This document shows positions 33,914-45,900 of a DNA stretch of 64,000 bases, in pieces. The notes under the pieces were generated by a model. The model searched no databases, was not told the DNA's origin, and worked only from the letters and a program-made list of their open reading frames with translations. A program made the translations under genes and the position numbers. Numbering within the stretch: position 1 is the stretch's first letter; the number at the start of each line of letters is the position of its first letter. Source of the DNA: Bacteroidota bacterium (GTDB taxonomy: Bacteria > Bacteroidota > Bacteroidia > Chitinophagales > Chitinophagaceae); assembly GCA_023386555.1 (NCBI GenBank), contig JAEWJK010000017.1:1-64000 (forward strand). The letters run 5' to 3'.

Positions 33914-36900
33914 ATGAGAAATTACTACTTGTATTGCTTACTTACATTAGTATCATTAACAGGTTTCATTAGTGCAAAAGCACAGTTTCCTGCACCGTAT
34001 TGTGCAGAAGTTTTTCCAAGTGGTGTAGAACCTATCACCAGTGTAGTGTTTGCGGGTATTAACAATACTTCACCTGCGGCTCTTGGTGGTGCTCCACATG
34101 ATAATTTTACGGCTATTTCCGGAAACGTGTTAATGGGGCAAACGTACACAATCAGTGTGCAGGGTAATACAGGTGGTAACTGGACTACTCATGTGAGGCT
34201 TTTTGTAGACTGGAACAATGATGGCGATTTTGTGGATGCCGGCGAAACTTTTACTGTAGGTACCATTGTAAATTCTTCGGGTACTGATGGAATAACAGCC
34301 ACGGCATCTATAGATATTCCTGTTACCGCTACACCTGGTAATCTCAGGATGCGTGTTTCAAAACGTTTTAGTGCTGCTCCCACGCCGTGTAATACAACCG
34401 GATTTGGCCAGGCAGAAGATTATACCTTGATCGTTACTCCACCAACACCTTGTGCCGGATTACCAAATGCTGGTACAGCAACTGCTACTCCTTCACCTGT
34501 TTGCTTGGGAGAAAACATTAGCCTGAGCGTTACAGGTGCAACTCTTGCATCAGGGCTTGTTTACCAGTGGGAAGTTTCTACCACTTCTAATAGTACCGGT
34601 TTTAATCCAGTTACAGGTGCAACCAGTTTATCTGCAACAACCACACAAAGTGTTTCTTCATGGTACCGTTTAAGAGTAACATGTACCAATACAAACGATA
34701 TTTCTTATTCAAACCCAGTGCAGGTAGTTAGTCCACCAGCACCCAATGGTTTATACACCATTGGTGCCGGACCTACAACCTGGAATATTCCGGCTGGTGT
34801 CGGTAATGCTTCAGGTACCAACTTTGCAACATTCCAGGAAGCAATTGCGGCAATGTCTTGCGGAATCTCGGCTTCCGTTACATTTAATGTGGTAAACGCA
34901 ACCTATAATACCCAGGTTATTATTCCTTTTATTCGAAACACTGCTGATAATCGTACCGTTACTTTCAACGGTAATGGTTCTACGCTAACTTTTGCTACTA
35001 CTGCTGCAGAAAGAGCAGTGATAAAATTAAATGGAGCCAATTTCATTCGTATCAATGATTTTATTATCAATCCTACCGGTACAAATGCCTATGGTATCCA
35101 ATTGATCAATGATGCTGATTCAAACATTATCAGAAATAATACTATTAATCTGAGTTTGACTTCTACTGCCAATACAGTAGCAGGCATTGTAATGAGTGGT
35201 TCTGCTACTGATGCTATCGGAACAGGTACCACTACAGCATTGCATTCCTTTAATGAAATCAGAAATAACACCATCAATGGTGGTTTTTATGGTATCACTC
35301 TAACAGCCACCCCTGCAGGTGGAGCTAATATCAATAATACGATCTATGGTAATACCATAAGAGATTTCCATCAGTATGGTATTTATATTGCCGGTAGTGG
35401 TAATACCGTTATTGATTCAAACCAGATCAGCAGGCCAAACAGAACTGTTACTGCAACAACAGTTGAGGGTATATATTTTACTACACAGAGTAATAATGCC
35501 AGGATAACAAGAAATAGGATAACCAATCCATTTGGTGGATTAGCTGCCAGGGCAACAGCAACGTTTAATGGTATAAGTTTTAATAGTGCATCTGCTTCTG
35601 CAGGTAACGATAATATTGTTTCAAACAACCTTATAGGAAATATTAATAATTCTAACGGCCCTGTTAATGCCACGCTGAACAATAGTTCTAACAGCGTATC
35701 GTATTTCCATAATACTATCTCATTAGATGATGTGGCTTCCGCTGCCGGTGGTACTACAAGAGGTATGTCTGTTACAGGGTCTTCTGATGGTATTATATTA
35801 TACAATAACATGATCAGTATTACCAGGGGAGGAAATGGCCAGAAGCATGGTATTTATGCAGGAGGCACACCACTTTTAGGTAGTGACTACAACAATGTTT
35901 ATGTTAATGCAACGAATGGTCATTTCGGTTTCTCGGGTGGTAACAGAACAACATTGCAGAACTGGCAAACGGCAACAAATCTGGATGCTAGTTCATACAG
36001 CTTTAATCCGGTTTTCCTAAGCCCTGCAACAGGAGATTTTTGCTCTGCTAATGCCGGTATTAATGATAAAGGTTTATATATAGGAATAGATAACGATATC
36101 AACAATAATGTAAGAAGCTTTACAACGCCTGATATTGGTGCTTTTGAATGTACACCTCCTCCTTGTACCATTCCGGTTGTAACAGGTACTACAGCAGTTA
36201 CACCTACTACGGTATGTGAAGGTCTTCCTGTATTGCTTAACCTGGATATCACAGCTTTCGGTTCAGGTCAAACCTTCCAGTGGCAGTGGTCTCCGGATAA
36301 TGTTCAGCCATATGTTAACCTGGGTGATCCGAAACAAACACCAGATACCACCATTTATCCGGTTAATACAATGTGGGTAAGAGCAATGGTGAGCTGTGCT
36401 ACTGCAACAGAATATACCACACCGGTTTTACTTACCGTAAGCCAGGCATTTGATGCAGGTTTTTATACAATTGATAATACCCAGTCAACTAACTATGTTC
36501 CCGGATTACCTGGTGGAAATTTCAACAGCTTTAATGATGCCTATAACGCTATGGCGGCTTGCGGTATTCTTGGACCTGTTGTGTTTGATGTTTTAGGTAA
36601 CTCTCCTTATGCTGAAAGACTAAAAATGGATAGTATCAGAGGGGTTTCTGATATTAATACCATTACTTTTAATGGTAATGGAAGGGTGATCACATTCGGT
36701 GCTGCAGCTCCTCATCTGCCAACCTCTGCAGACAGGGCTGTTATTAAACTTACAAGATTAGATCATACAACCTTTAATAACCTGGTTATAGATGCCAGCA
36801 ACGGAGTGAATTGGGGTTACGGTGTTCAGTTACACAATAATGCTGACAGCAATACTTTCCGCAACTGTACCATCATTACTTCTACTACCATTAACACCAA

Positions 36901-39900
36901 TTCGTATAACGGTGTTGTGATCAATGCGACTGATGCAGGCCCTATCTCAACCGGTGCTACATTCTGTGATGGAAATCGATTTGAAGGAAATACCATCACT
37001 GGTGGTTTTTATGGTGTAGCATTAGTTGGTGGAACAGCAGCTAGCCAAACGATCGAGAATAACAGATTCCTGAGCAATACCGTTGAAGACTTTTATTCAA
37101 CCGGTTTTTATATTCAGGGAACAACAAATACAATTATTGATAGTAATACGATCACTCGTCCAACTCGTCAAACGTTAACTGCTGTAACAGGAATTCTTTC
37201 AACCACAACAGCGAATAATGGTTTGATCATTTCAAGGAACAGGATCAGGAACCTTACTGGTGGAACTCCTGCCAGTACCTTCCAGCAATATGGTATTCAT
37301 CACAATAATACAGACCAGGCAGGCAGTGCGGCAAGCATTGTAATGAATAACCTGATATCTGATATGGGTGGTAATGGCATTATGTATGGATTGTATAATG
37401 TGGGTTCCGATAATGTGCATTATTATCATAATACTGTGTCTTTAGACAGTACTAACAGTACTGCTACAGGAGCTACAAGAGGTTACTTCCAACAATCAGT
37501 TGCCACTGGTTTAGAGTTTAAAAATAATACCATTACTATAAAGCGTGGTGGTACAGGACTTAAACATGCCATCTATTTCGATAATACAACCTTAGATATT
37601 GTTTCTAATTATAACAATTTCTATGTGAATGCTTCTAATGCTCACATTGGTTTCTGGACTGCTAACAGAACATTATTAGCCGACTGGCAAACAGCGAGCA
37701 GTGAAGATGCAAATTCTATTAGTGAAGATCCATTGTACCAGAATCCAGCAGCAGCAGATTATCGTCCGAGCATTCAAACAGTAGATAACCTTGGTACTAC
37801 GGTTACATCTGTACCGGTTACCATAGACATTCTTGGTGTACCAAGAACGGCTACGCCTGATATGGGTGCATTTGAATTTAATGCAGTGGCTTGTGTGAAT
37901 CCTCCTGTTGCCGGTACTGCCAGTGTAACACCTTCATCAAATATCTGTTTACAAGACCCGATTGTATTAGATGTTACAGGTCATTCACCTTTAGGAACCC
38001 TTACATTCGAATGGTTCAATGGTCCTTCATCAACAGGCCCATGGACATCTATCAGCCCGGTACAATTCGGTCCTCAGTTTAACACTATTACCAGTACAAA
38101 TGAATGGTACAGGGCTGCCGTTACATGTAATGGAAATACAGTTTACACCAATGCTGTACAGGTGGTACTGAATCCGATTGTACTTGCAGGTACGCATACA
38201 ATAAATCCGGCTTTACCAACTTCTACACCACCATGGTTGCCGGGAAGTAATTTTAATTCGTTCCAGGCTGCAGTAGACGCAATGAATTGTGGTATAGGTG
38301 GCCGGGTGGTATTTAATGTTGCCAGCGGTACTTATAATGAACAAATAAGGATTGGTAACATCAGGAATACTTCTAATGTAAATACGGTAACATTCCAAAG
38401 TGCAACAGGTAATCCTGCTGATGTGAATCTTACTTACGCTTCTACATTAGCAGCCACCAACTATACGTTGAAACTTGACAGTGCCAGCTATTTCAGATTC
38501 TATAACATTACAATTACTGCTACAGATCCTGTATTTGGCAGAGCAGTGGAATTTGCAGGAAGAGCTTCATTCGATAGCATAGCCAACTGTAATATTGTTG
38601 CTCCGGTAGTGGCAAGTACATCGAATAATGCCACCGGTATTTATTCAACTTCATTAAGAGGTAGTAGCAACGTAATAAAAGGCAATAATATCACTAACGG
38701 TGCAATGGGAATTTACTGGTTTGGAACGAACGGTGCTAACCCTTCTTTAGACCACCAGATAGATAGTAATACTATTAGCGGTGCATACTTTTATGGCATT
38801 CAGACCCAATTCCAGCACAATATTATTGTTCGCAAGAATATTGTAAATGTTACTGCTCCATTGTCTGCTACATCTTATGGTATCCGTCTTACAGATTGCG
38901 ACTCAACGTATGATGTACTCAGCAATACAGTTAACATTGATAACACAACAACTAATGTGTATGGTCTCTATCTAGATAACAACGACAGAGCCGTTGGTGG
39001 TCGTGCATTGATACATGGTAATACTGTTACAGCAGCTACAGGTAATACTGGAGGCATCTGGGGTTTGTATATTAGCAATGGTGCTGCCGCAACCGCTCAC
39101 CATGAAGTTATCAATAATGTGTTTTCAATTAATACAAACGGAACCACAGCTTATGGTATTTACAGTAACAATGTATCCAATGGTAGATATTATAATAATT
39201 CTGTTAACAATATCAGCCCTAATGGTACTGTTACAAATGCGGCTGCAAGATTTGAAAATTCTTCAGCAGTAAATCTTGATGTACGAAACAATATCTTCTC
39301 TCACAAAGGCGGAGGAAGAGCATTGTATGTGCAGAATTCCAATAATCCACAGATGTTAAACTATAACATGCTGTACACTTCGGGTGCTGTACTGGTTCAA
39401 AGAACAAATCCTGCAGGAAGTTATGCAATATTGGATGCATGGGTAAATGCAAGTAACAATGACAAATGGTCGATTGTTTACGAGCCAGCATTTGTAAGCA
39501 ATACCAGTCTGCAGCCAAATATTGCCAATCCGGATGTGTGGGCAATGCATGGAAGAGGTACACAGATAACCGGTAATTCATTTGACTTTAATAATGCTTA
39601 TCGCCCTCAAACTTTAACGGAAGGTGTGCCTGATCTGGGAGCTTATGAATTTTTCCCTACAGCTCAACCAACAGTACTTACTGCAACTCCGGCAACTCCG
39701 GCAGCTAACATCACTCAAACGTTTATGTATGGAACAGATACCGTAATGAAAATTACCTGGGGTGCAACTGACTTCCCAACTAATATTACGGCTCAGCGTT
39801 TTTCAGGTGTAGAACCTGGAAATCGTCCTTATCCTAGTACTACGGACTCGATGTTCTTTTATACGAAGGTGAATGTAGGTACGGTACCTAACAACTATAA

Positions 39901-42900
39901 ATTCGATATGAAGCTCTTCTACCTTGATCCATGGCAAGGTTCTATTCCTAACCAGTACCAGATAGGATTGGGCAGAAGAAGCGGAGATGGCAGTGCATGG
40001 GTGGTAGGCTTTAGCAGTAGAGTGAATACGATTGAACGAACCATAACTCAACCTGATATCTCAGGTAACCTTGACAGGTTTACTGGCTTTATTAACCCTT
40101 ATGCACCACCTGTACTGCCAGACAAAGACAGTTCTAACAGAGGACGAAGATTCTGGGTTGCCTATCCGGTTAATCAATTGAATGGTAGCCAGGATATGGT
40201 ACTATATCTAAGTGCAAGAGAAAATGAAGATGCCTTGGTTACAATTAAAATCGGTGGCCTGATATGGAAAACTTATTCAGTTCCCGGTGGTACTGTAAGG
40301 GTTTCTGATATAGTTCCTAAAACTCCTGCCGATCCATTTAATGCTTTTATTAATACACCAGGATTGTTCGACAAGGGAATTAGCATTGAGAGTGATGTGC
40401 CTATTGTAGCTTATGCACACGTGTATGGAAGTGCATCTTCCGGTGCGGTGATGCTTTTGCCTGTGGGCGTTTGGGGTTATGAATATAAAACACTAGGTAT
40501 TACACAGGATTATGGTGCGAATTCATTCGCATACTTCTATGTGATAGCAGATAATGACAATACAGTTGTTGAAATAACTCCTACAGTTGCGGTACAAAAT
40601 CCAGGTATGACAGCAGGTACCACAACAACAATTACACTTAATAAAGGTCAGGTTTTCCAGGTTGTTGCTAGCTCACAAACAGCAGAGTTAACTGGTAGTG
40701 TGGTTAAGTCTATTCCTAACAGTGACGGTAAATGTTTCCCTATTGCAACATTTAGCGGAAGTAGCCGTACGGCATTAGATTGTCCTACTGGTGGAGCGAG
40801 TGGTGGAGATTTTATGATGCAGCAGAATTTCCCTGCTACGGCATGGGGTAAGCGTTATCTCACTGCACCAACATCTTCCAGTACTTCTGCAACACAGTTA
40901 CAGGTAAATGTTTACAGAGTTGTTTATAAAGATCCAACAACGGCAATAACTGTTAATGGTTTCCCTATAGCAACAGCCCCTTATAATGTAACATCTAACG
41001 CTACTTTATCTTATTACCAGTTTTATACGAGTCAGCCACTATACATCCAGGCTGATAAGCCAATAATGGTGGCGCAATACCTTGCAGATGGTGGTTGTCC
41101 TGGTACAGGTGTAGGAGACCCTGAGATGATTTACATTAGCCCGATAGAACAGGGGATTGAAGAGGTTGGATTTTATAGAAACACACTTCAGAATATTACC
41201 ACTAATTATGTGACACTGATTGTGCCTGATGCTGGTTTGGCTAGTTTAGTAGTGAAAGATGCACTTATTCCTCAGAATCCAGACCATACTTACCCACATC
41301 CGGCTTTAGCAGGTTATACAGTTTGGATCAAACGCTTCACTGCTGCTCAAAGACAGGTAACAGCAGAGAGTGATCTTCCATTCACAGGTATAACTTACGG
41401 TTTAGGATCTGTTGAAAGTTATGGTTACAATGTTGGTACGTTGGTGAAGAATATACAAGCGTTGGGTAATCCTGTAGTTCCACCAGCACCCGGAAACCCG
41501 AATCCAACTACAGAATATACATGTGCCAATACACCGTTTAACTGGATTACATTCTTACCGGTTATACCAACCAGTCTTACATGGAAATTCAGTAACGTTC
41601 CAAACCTGTCACCAAATGCTGATGTAGTGATAACTGCACCAACGCCAACAGGCACAAGATTAATCAATGGTACTTTATATTATGAGTTTGCATTAACGGG
41701 TAACTATGTATTCACAAATACAGGATTGTTCCCTGTAGTGGTTGAATACGAACATCCAGATATTGAAAGTTGTGATAACAAAGGTTCTGATATCATTTAT
41801 GTGCAGGTAGTACCATCACCAAAAGCTAATTTCTCAATCTCGTTTTCTGGTTGTGAAGGGGATAACGCAGTATTCACTGCTGATCTTCAAACTGCCAATG
41901 GTGTGAATATTACCAGCTGGGATTGGACATTCCCTGGTGGTTCAACTGCAACAGGACAAATATCCAATTTCACTTTCTCTACTGCAGGTACTTATAGTGT
42001 AAATCTTCATTCGGTTACGCCTGATGGATGTATGGGTGATAGTCTTAAGCAGGTGGTTGTAAATCCAAGGCCTTCTGTAGCTGTGGTAACAAATCTTATC
42101 AACGTTTGCCCTGGAGATAATGCAACATTTAATATCCAGAGTCCTTTGGCAGGTGCTAGTTATAGCTGGTATACTACACCAACAGGCGGTACTCCTTTAA
42201 CAAACGGTACCGGCTTTATTATAAACGCAAATGGAACTTCATTTACAGTAGTAAATGCCACTGCTACCGCAACATATTATGTAGAAGGATTGTCAGCTGA
42301 TGGTTGTAACAGTACTTCAAGACAAGCGGTGCAGGTACAGTTCTTACCACCACTACCTGCTCCTGTAGTTACAGTATCCGATATTACCGTTAATACAATT
42401 ACGTTTAGTTGGAATGCTATAGCTGGAGCTGCAGGTTACCAGGTATCCCTTAATGGAGGAACTACATGGGTAAATCCAAGCTCTGGGGCAACAGGTTTAA
42501 CACATATTGTATCTGGATTAGCACCAGCGACTGAACAATGTATCATGGTAAGAGTACTAGGCGTAAATGCCTGCCAGAATAACCAATCTGCATCTGTTTG
42601 CGGAAGAACAAGACCAGATGCCATCTTCATACCCAATACATTCACGCCAAATGGCGATGGTAGGAATGATGCCTTGGTAGCTTATGGATGGGCAATACAG
42701 AGTATACAGTTCATGGTGTTTAACCAGTGGGGAGAGAAGATACATGAGATCACTGCAACCACACAGGATGCAAACGGTGGATTCATGGTATGGGATGGTA
42801 AATACCAGGGTAAAGTGCAGCCTGTAGGTGTGTATGCTTATGTAGCTAAGATCACACAGAAAGATGGTACGATTGTACAGAGGTCAGGACCTTTGAATAT

Positions 42901-42910
42901 TGTTAGATAA
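33914..42910 (+). CDS. Giant T9SS surface protein: GEVED, three beta-helices, IgGFc-like, PKD, gliding-type C-terminus
   Basis: The 2998-residue protein starts with a signal peptide (MRNYYLYCLLTLVSLTGFIS). Domains in order: GEVED at about 89-174 (VDWNNDGDFVDAGETF, ending GQAEDYTLIV); an Ig-like linker; then three homologous parallel beta-helix modules at about 300-740, 860-1320 and 1430-1910. Each module begins with a phrase like NFNSFNDAYNAMAACGI and closes with DIGAFE or DLGAYEF. Then come an IgGFc-binding-type domain at about 2074-2510 (RRFWVAYPVNQ), PKD at 2635-2715, an Ig-like domain, FN3 at about 2815-2900 and a gliding-motility type (type B) C-terminal domain from IFIPNTFTPNGDGRND. It heads the operon with a second giant protein, PorP/SprF and an OmpA protein. 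It is probably an exported adhesin kept at the cell surface. Confidence 0.92.
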   Translation: MRNYYLYCLLTLVSLTGFISAKAQFPAPYCAEVFPSGVEPITSVVFAGINNTSPAALGGAPHDNFTAISGNVLMGQTYTISVQGNTGGNWTTHVRLFVDWNNDGDFVDAGETFTVGTIVNSSGTDGITATASIDIPVTATPGNLRMRVSKRFSAAPTPCNTTGFGQAEDYTLIVTPPTPCAGLPNAGTATATPSPVCLGENISLSVTGATLASGLVYQWEVSTTSNSTGFNPVTGATSLSATTTQSVSSWYRLRVTCTNTNDISYSNPVQVVSPPAPNGLYTIGAGPTTWNIPAGVGNASGTNFATFQEAIAAMSCGISASVTFNVVNATYNTQVIIPFIRNTADNRTVTFNGNGSTLTFATTAAERAVIKLNGANFIRINDFIINPTGTNAYGIQLINDADSNIIRNNTINLSLTSTANTVAGIVMSGSATDAIGTGTTTALHSFNEIRNNTINGGFYGITLTATPAGGANINNTIYGNTIRDFHQYGIYIAGSGNTVIDSNQISRPNRTVTATTVEGIYFTTQSNNARITRNRITNPFGGLAARATATFNGISFNSASASAGNDNIVSNNLIGNINNSNGPVNATLNNSSNSVSYFHNTISLDDVASAAGGTTRGMSVTGSSDGIILYNNMISITRGGNGQKHGIYAGGTPLLGSDYNNVYVNATNGHFGFSGGNRTTLQNWQTATNLDASSYSFNPVFLSPATGDFCSANAGINDKGLYIGIDNDINNNVRSFTTPDIGAFECTPPPCTIPVVTGTTAVTPTTVCEGLPVLLNLDITAFGSGQTFQWQWSPDNVQPYVNLGDPKQTPDTTIYPVNTMWVRAMVSCATATEYTTPVLLTVSQAFDAGFYTIDNTQSTNYVPGLPGGNFNSFNDAYNAMAACGILGPVVFDVLGNSPYAERLKMDSIRGVSDINTITFNGNGRVITFGAAAPHLPTSADRAVIKLTRLDHTTFNNLVIDASNGVNWGYGVQLHNNADSNTFRNCTIITSTTINTNSYNGVVINATDAGPISTGATFCDGNRFEGNTITGGFYGVALVGGTAASQTIENNRFLSNTVEDFYSTGFYIQGTTNTIIDSNTITRPTRQTLTAVTGILSTTTANNGLIISRNRIRNLTGGTPASTFQQYGIHHNNTDQAGSAASIVMNNLISDMGGNGIMYGLYNVGSDNVHYYHNTVSLDSTNSTATGATRGYFQQSVATGLEFKNNTITIKRGGTGLKHAIYFDNTTLDIVSNYNNFYVNASNAHIGFWTANRTLLADWQTASSEDANSISEDPLYQNPAAADYRPSIQTVDNLGTTVTSVPVTIDILGVPRTATPDMGAFEFNAVACVNPPVAGTASVTPSSNICLQDPIVLDVTGHSPLGTLTFEWFNGPSSTGPWTSISPVQFGPQFNTITSTNEWYRAAVTCNGNTVYTNAVQVVLNPIVLAGTHTINPALPTSTPPWLPGSNFNSFQAAVDAMNCGIGGRVVFNVASGTYNEQIRIGNIRNTSNVNTVTFQSATGNPADVNLTYASTLAATNYTLKLDSASYFRFYNITITATDPVFGRAVEFAGRASFDSIANCNIVAPVVASTSNNATGIYSTSLRGSSNVIKGNNITNGAMGIYWFGTNGANPSLDHQIDSNTISGAYFYGIQTQFQHNIIVRKNIVNVTAPLSATSYGIRLTDCDSTYDVLSNTVNIDNTTTNVYGLYLDNNDRAVGGRALIHGNTVTAATGNTGGIWGLYISNGAAATAHHEVINNVFSINTNGTTAYGIYSNNVSNGRYYNNSVNNISPNGTVTNAAARFENSSAVNLDVRNNIFSHKGGGRALYVQNSNNPQMLNYNMLYTSGAVLVQRTNPAGSYAILDAWVNASNNDKWSIVYEPAFVSNTSLQPNIANPDVWAMHGRGTQITGNSFDFNNAYRPQTLTEGVPDLGAYEFFPTAQPTVLTATPATPAANITQTFMYGTDTVMKITWGATDFPTNITAQRFSGVEPGNRPYPSTTDSMFFYTKVNVGTVPNNYKFDMKLFYLDPWQGSIPNQYQIGLGRRSGDGSAWVVGFSSRVNTIERTITQPDISGNLDRFTGFINPYAPPVLPDKDSSNRGRRFWVAYPVNQLNGSQDMVLYLSARENEDALVTIKIGGLIWKTYSVPGGTVRVSDIVPKTPADPFNAFINTPGLFDKGISIESDVPIVAYAHVYGSASSGAVMLLPVGVWGYEYKTLGITQDYGANSFAYFYVIADNDNTVVEITPTVAVQNPGMTAGTTTTITLNKGQVFQVVASSQTAELTGSVVKSIPNSDGKCFPIATFSGSSRTALDCPTGGASGGDFMMQQNFPATAWGKRYLTAPTSSSTSATQLQVNVYRVVYKDPTTAITVNGFPIATAPYNVTSNATLSYYQFYTSQPLYIQADKPIMVAQYLADGGCPGTGVGDPEMIYISPIEQGIEEVGFYRNTLQNITTNYVTLIVPDAGLASLVVKDALIPQNPDHTYPHPALAGYTVWIKRFTAAQRQVTAESDLPFTGITYGLGSVESYGYNVGTLVKNIQALGNPVVPPAPGNPNPTTEYTCANTPFNWITFLPVIPTSLTWKFSNVPNLSPNADVVITAPTPTGTRLINGTLYYEFALTGNYVFTNTGLFPVVVEYEHPDIESCDNKGSDIIYVQVVPSPKANFSISFSGCEGDNAVFTADLQTANGVNITSWDWTFPGGSTATGQISNFTFSTAGTYSVNLHSVTPDGCMGDSLKQVVVNPRPSVAVVTNLINVCPGDNATFNIQSPLAGASYSWYTTPTGGTPLTNGTGFIINANGTSFTVVNATATATYYVEGLSADGCNSTSRQAVQVQFLPPLPAPVVTVSDITVNTITFSWNAIAGAAGYQVSLNGGTTWVNPSSGATGLTHIVSGLAPATEQCIMVRVLGVNACQNNQSASVCGRTRPDAIFIPNTFTPNGDGRNDALVAYGWAIQSIQFMVFNQWGEKIHEITATTQDANGGFMVWDGKYQGKVQPVGVYAYVAKITQKDGTIVQRSGPLNIVR

Positions 42911-42929
42911 AAGCTTCGGAATTATTAAG

Positions 42930-45900
42930 ATGATGACCAGATTAAAATACATATGTGCGGTAATGGTATTGTGGGTAACGAGTATTCCAGGGTTAACCCA
43001 GAATGTCACTAATAAGGGAACTGACTTCTGGGTTGCCTATGGGCACCATCAATACATGGAGCCACCATGTAGTGGAACTGGTTCTGCACCGAATAATCAG
43101 AATATGACACTCTATCTTAGTAATGGCGAAAGTCAAACCGCTATTGTTAAGGTAACAATTGATAACAGCAGTACTATTCCTAACCCGGCTTTCTGGTGGA
43201 GCAGAACCTATTCTATTCCCCCCAATACTGTAATTTCTATTGAGAATGCTACAGCGATCGCTTCCACCGGAACTGCAGGCACAGCTCCTTCATCCATTCC
43301 AAAGGGTGGAGCTGCAGATGCAAGGCTGATTACCGATCCACCACCATTAGGTACAGGTGGAGAAGGTATTTTTAAGAAGAAGGGTATACATATTGAATCA
43401 ATTAATAATGTTCCTATTGTTGCATATGCTCATATTTATGGCAGTGTATCTTCTGGTGCTACCATGTTGTTACCCACGAATGCATGGGGCTATACTTATA
43501 CTTCCATTAATAGTCATCAGGCAGACGCAGACAGATCATTTAACTGGATATATGTAATAGCTAAAGAAGATAACACGGTAGTTGAGATCACACCCTCACA
43601 ACCCAGTCGTTTAGGAAAACCTAAAAATGTACCTTTTACAGTCACTTTACAAAAAGGAGAAATATACCAGTTGATCGGACAAGCTCCCTGTGCTACGGGT
43701 GATGGTGTTCAATTAACCGGAACAAAAGTAAGATCAATTGCCAGTGCCGGTAATCCTTGTAAACCAATTGCAGTATTTGCAGGGAGCAGTCGCACCGGTG
43801 GAGAAATTCCAACCTGTGGATCTAGTGGAAGAGATAATGATATGCAGCAGTGTTTTCCGGAATCTGCATGGGGTAAAAGATATTTAACAGCACCTGCGGT
43901 AAGAGGAACAAGTACTCCTACAAATGTTCCATCGTATCAGAATCATGTATATAAGATTGTTGTAAAAGATCCAACAACGGTAGTTAAGCGAAACGGAACA
44001 ATCATTCCATTAAGCAATTATCTTGCAAATGAAAGTAAGTATTACCAGTTTGCCAGCAGTACTTCCGATTACATAGAGGCTGATAAACCAATTATGCTCG
44101 GGGTTTTCATGTCGAATGGTTCTAATTGTAATAGTGGTAGTGGTGATCCTGAGATGATCTATTTGAGCCCGATTGAACAGGCTATCAAAAAAGTGGTGTT
44201 ATTGCGGAATAACAAGGAAGCTATCACTACCAATTGGGTAACACTAATTGTTCCCACATCAGCTGTAGCATCGTTGCGTATTGATGGTAGCGGCGCTTTT
44301 AGTGACACTTACGTCCATACCCAAAGTGGATTGGTAGGTGGTAATTATACGGTTGTACACAAAGGCTGGACTGCTGCCCCTAATACACAAGTTACTATTA
44401 CCTGCGACGAGGGATTCAATGCTTACACGTATGGTATGGGCGGTGCAGAAAGTTATGGCTATAATGCAGGAACCAATCTAAACAACCTGAATGCCCTGCC
44501 TCATATTAATAACACTCCTGACCCGGCCGGTGCTCCTGTAACTGGTCACCCATATACCTATGTGAATACGCCAATTCAAATGAGTGCTTTGGTGGCTTAT
44601 CAACCGACGAGGATAAAATGGAAATTCAGTTCACTAGGATGTGCCACTATTACTCCATGTACCGATGTTGAGCTTATCAATCCAACACCAAGTGCAACCG
44701 TTACAATTGGTACCGCTACATACTATAAGTATACACTTCCTGGTACTTATACATTTTTGAAAAACGGTACATTCTATATACCATTGGAACTTGAGAATCC
44801 TGTTCCTGATGCAGCCGGATGCAGTAATGTAGAAACACTTTCATTAGAATACCTGGTTAAACCCAAGCCATATGCAAACTTTACTACAAACATCAGAGGA
44901 TGTGGTAAGGATACCATTTTCTTTAATGGCATTAATCCAACTTCAAATGGATATAACGTAATTGCCTGGGATTGGTTATTTCCAGGAGGTGTAACTGCTG
45001 GTATTCAGAATCCTGCTGTATTACTTGATACTGGTAACCATAGTATTAAGTTGACAATTGTAGTTGAAAATGGTGGTATAGCAGATACAACCATTAATAT
45101 AAGAGTTCATCCGAAACCGGTAGTTAAGTATGGCATCAATCCAAATCCGGCATGTCCAGGACCTGTGACTTTTTCAGATACAACGGTATATACTGGTCCA
45201 TCACCCATTATCAATTGGTATTGGGATCTGCAGACAAACGTTATCAATGCACCAAACAATGCCAACCAGGTTCAAACCTATGCTGCCGGAGATTATACAA
45301 TTAAGCACTCGGTTAAGGTAAATGACTACTGTATCAGCGATACTGTTACAAAAACGCTAACCGTAGCGCCTAACTCAATGGTTGATTTTACTTATCCGCA
45401 GGATTGTGTTGACGGAAACGGTTTGGCACAGTTCACGGCTAATTCTGGTAATTTACCTGGCGTAACCTATAACTGGGATTTTGGTGATCCATCCAGTGGT
45501 GCTGCTAATACATCAACAGTTCAAAATCCTACACATACTTACGCTACTGATGGAACTTATTCGGTAACGCTTAGTGTAGTTACACCTGGCTGCACAGGTG
45601 ATTCTACTTTTAATGTGGTTATCAAACGAAAACCTGTTTTAACTTTCAATGCATTATCTGCAGTTTGTCGTAGTGCCGCTCCTGTTTCTGTAGCGAATGG
45701 TGCAGTTACCAATGGGGTAGCTATAGCTAATCAATATTATTATGATGCAAGCGGTGCCACTACAGCAGCCGGATTGTTTAATCCTTCTGTAGCCGGAGCG
45801 GGTACTCATACAATATGGTATGTAGTAACAACAGCTGCTGGTTGTAAGGATTCAATTCCCCAAAATATAGTGGTTAATGCCGGACCAGCAAAACCAACGG

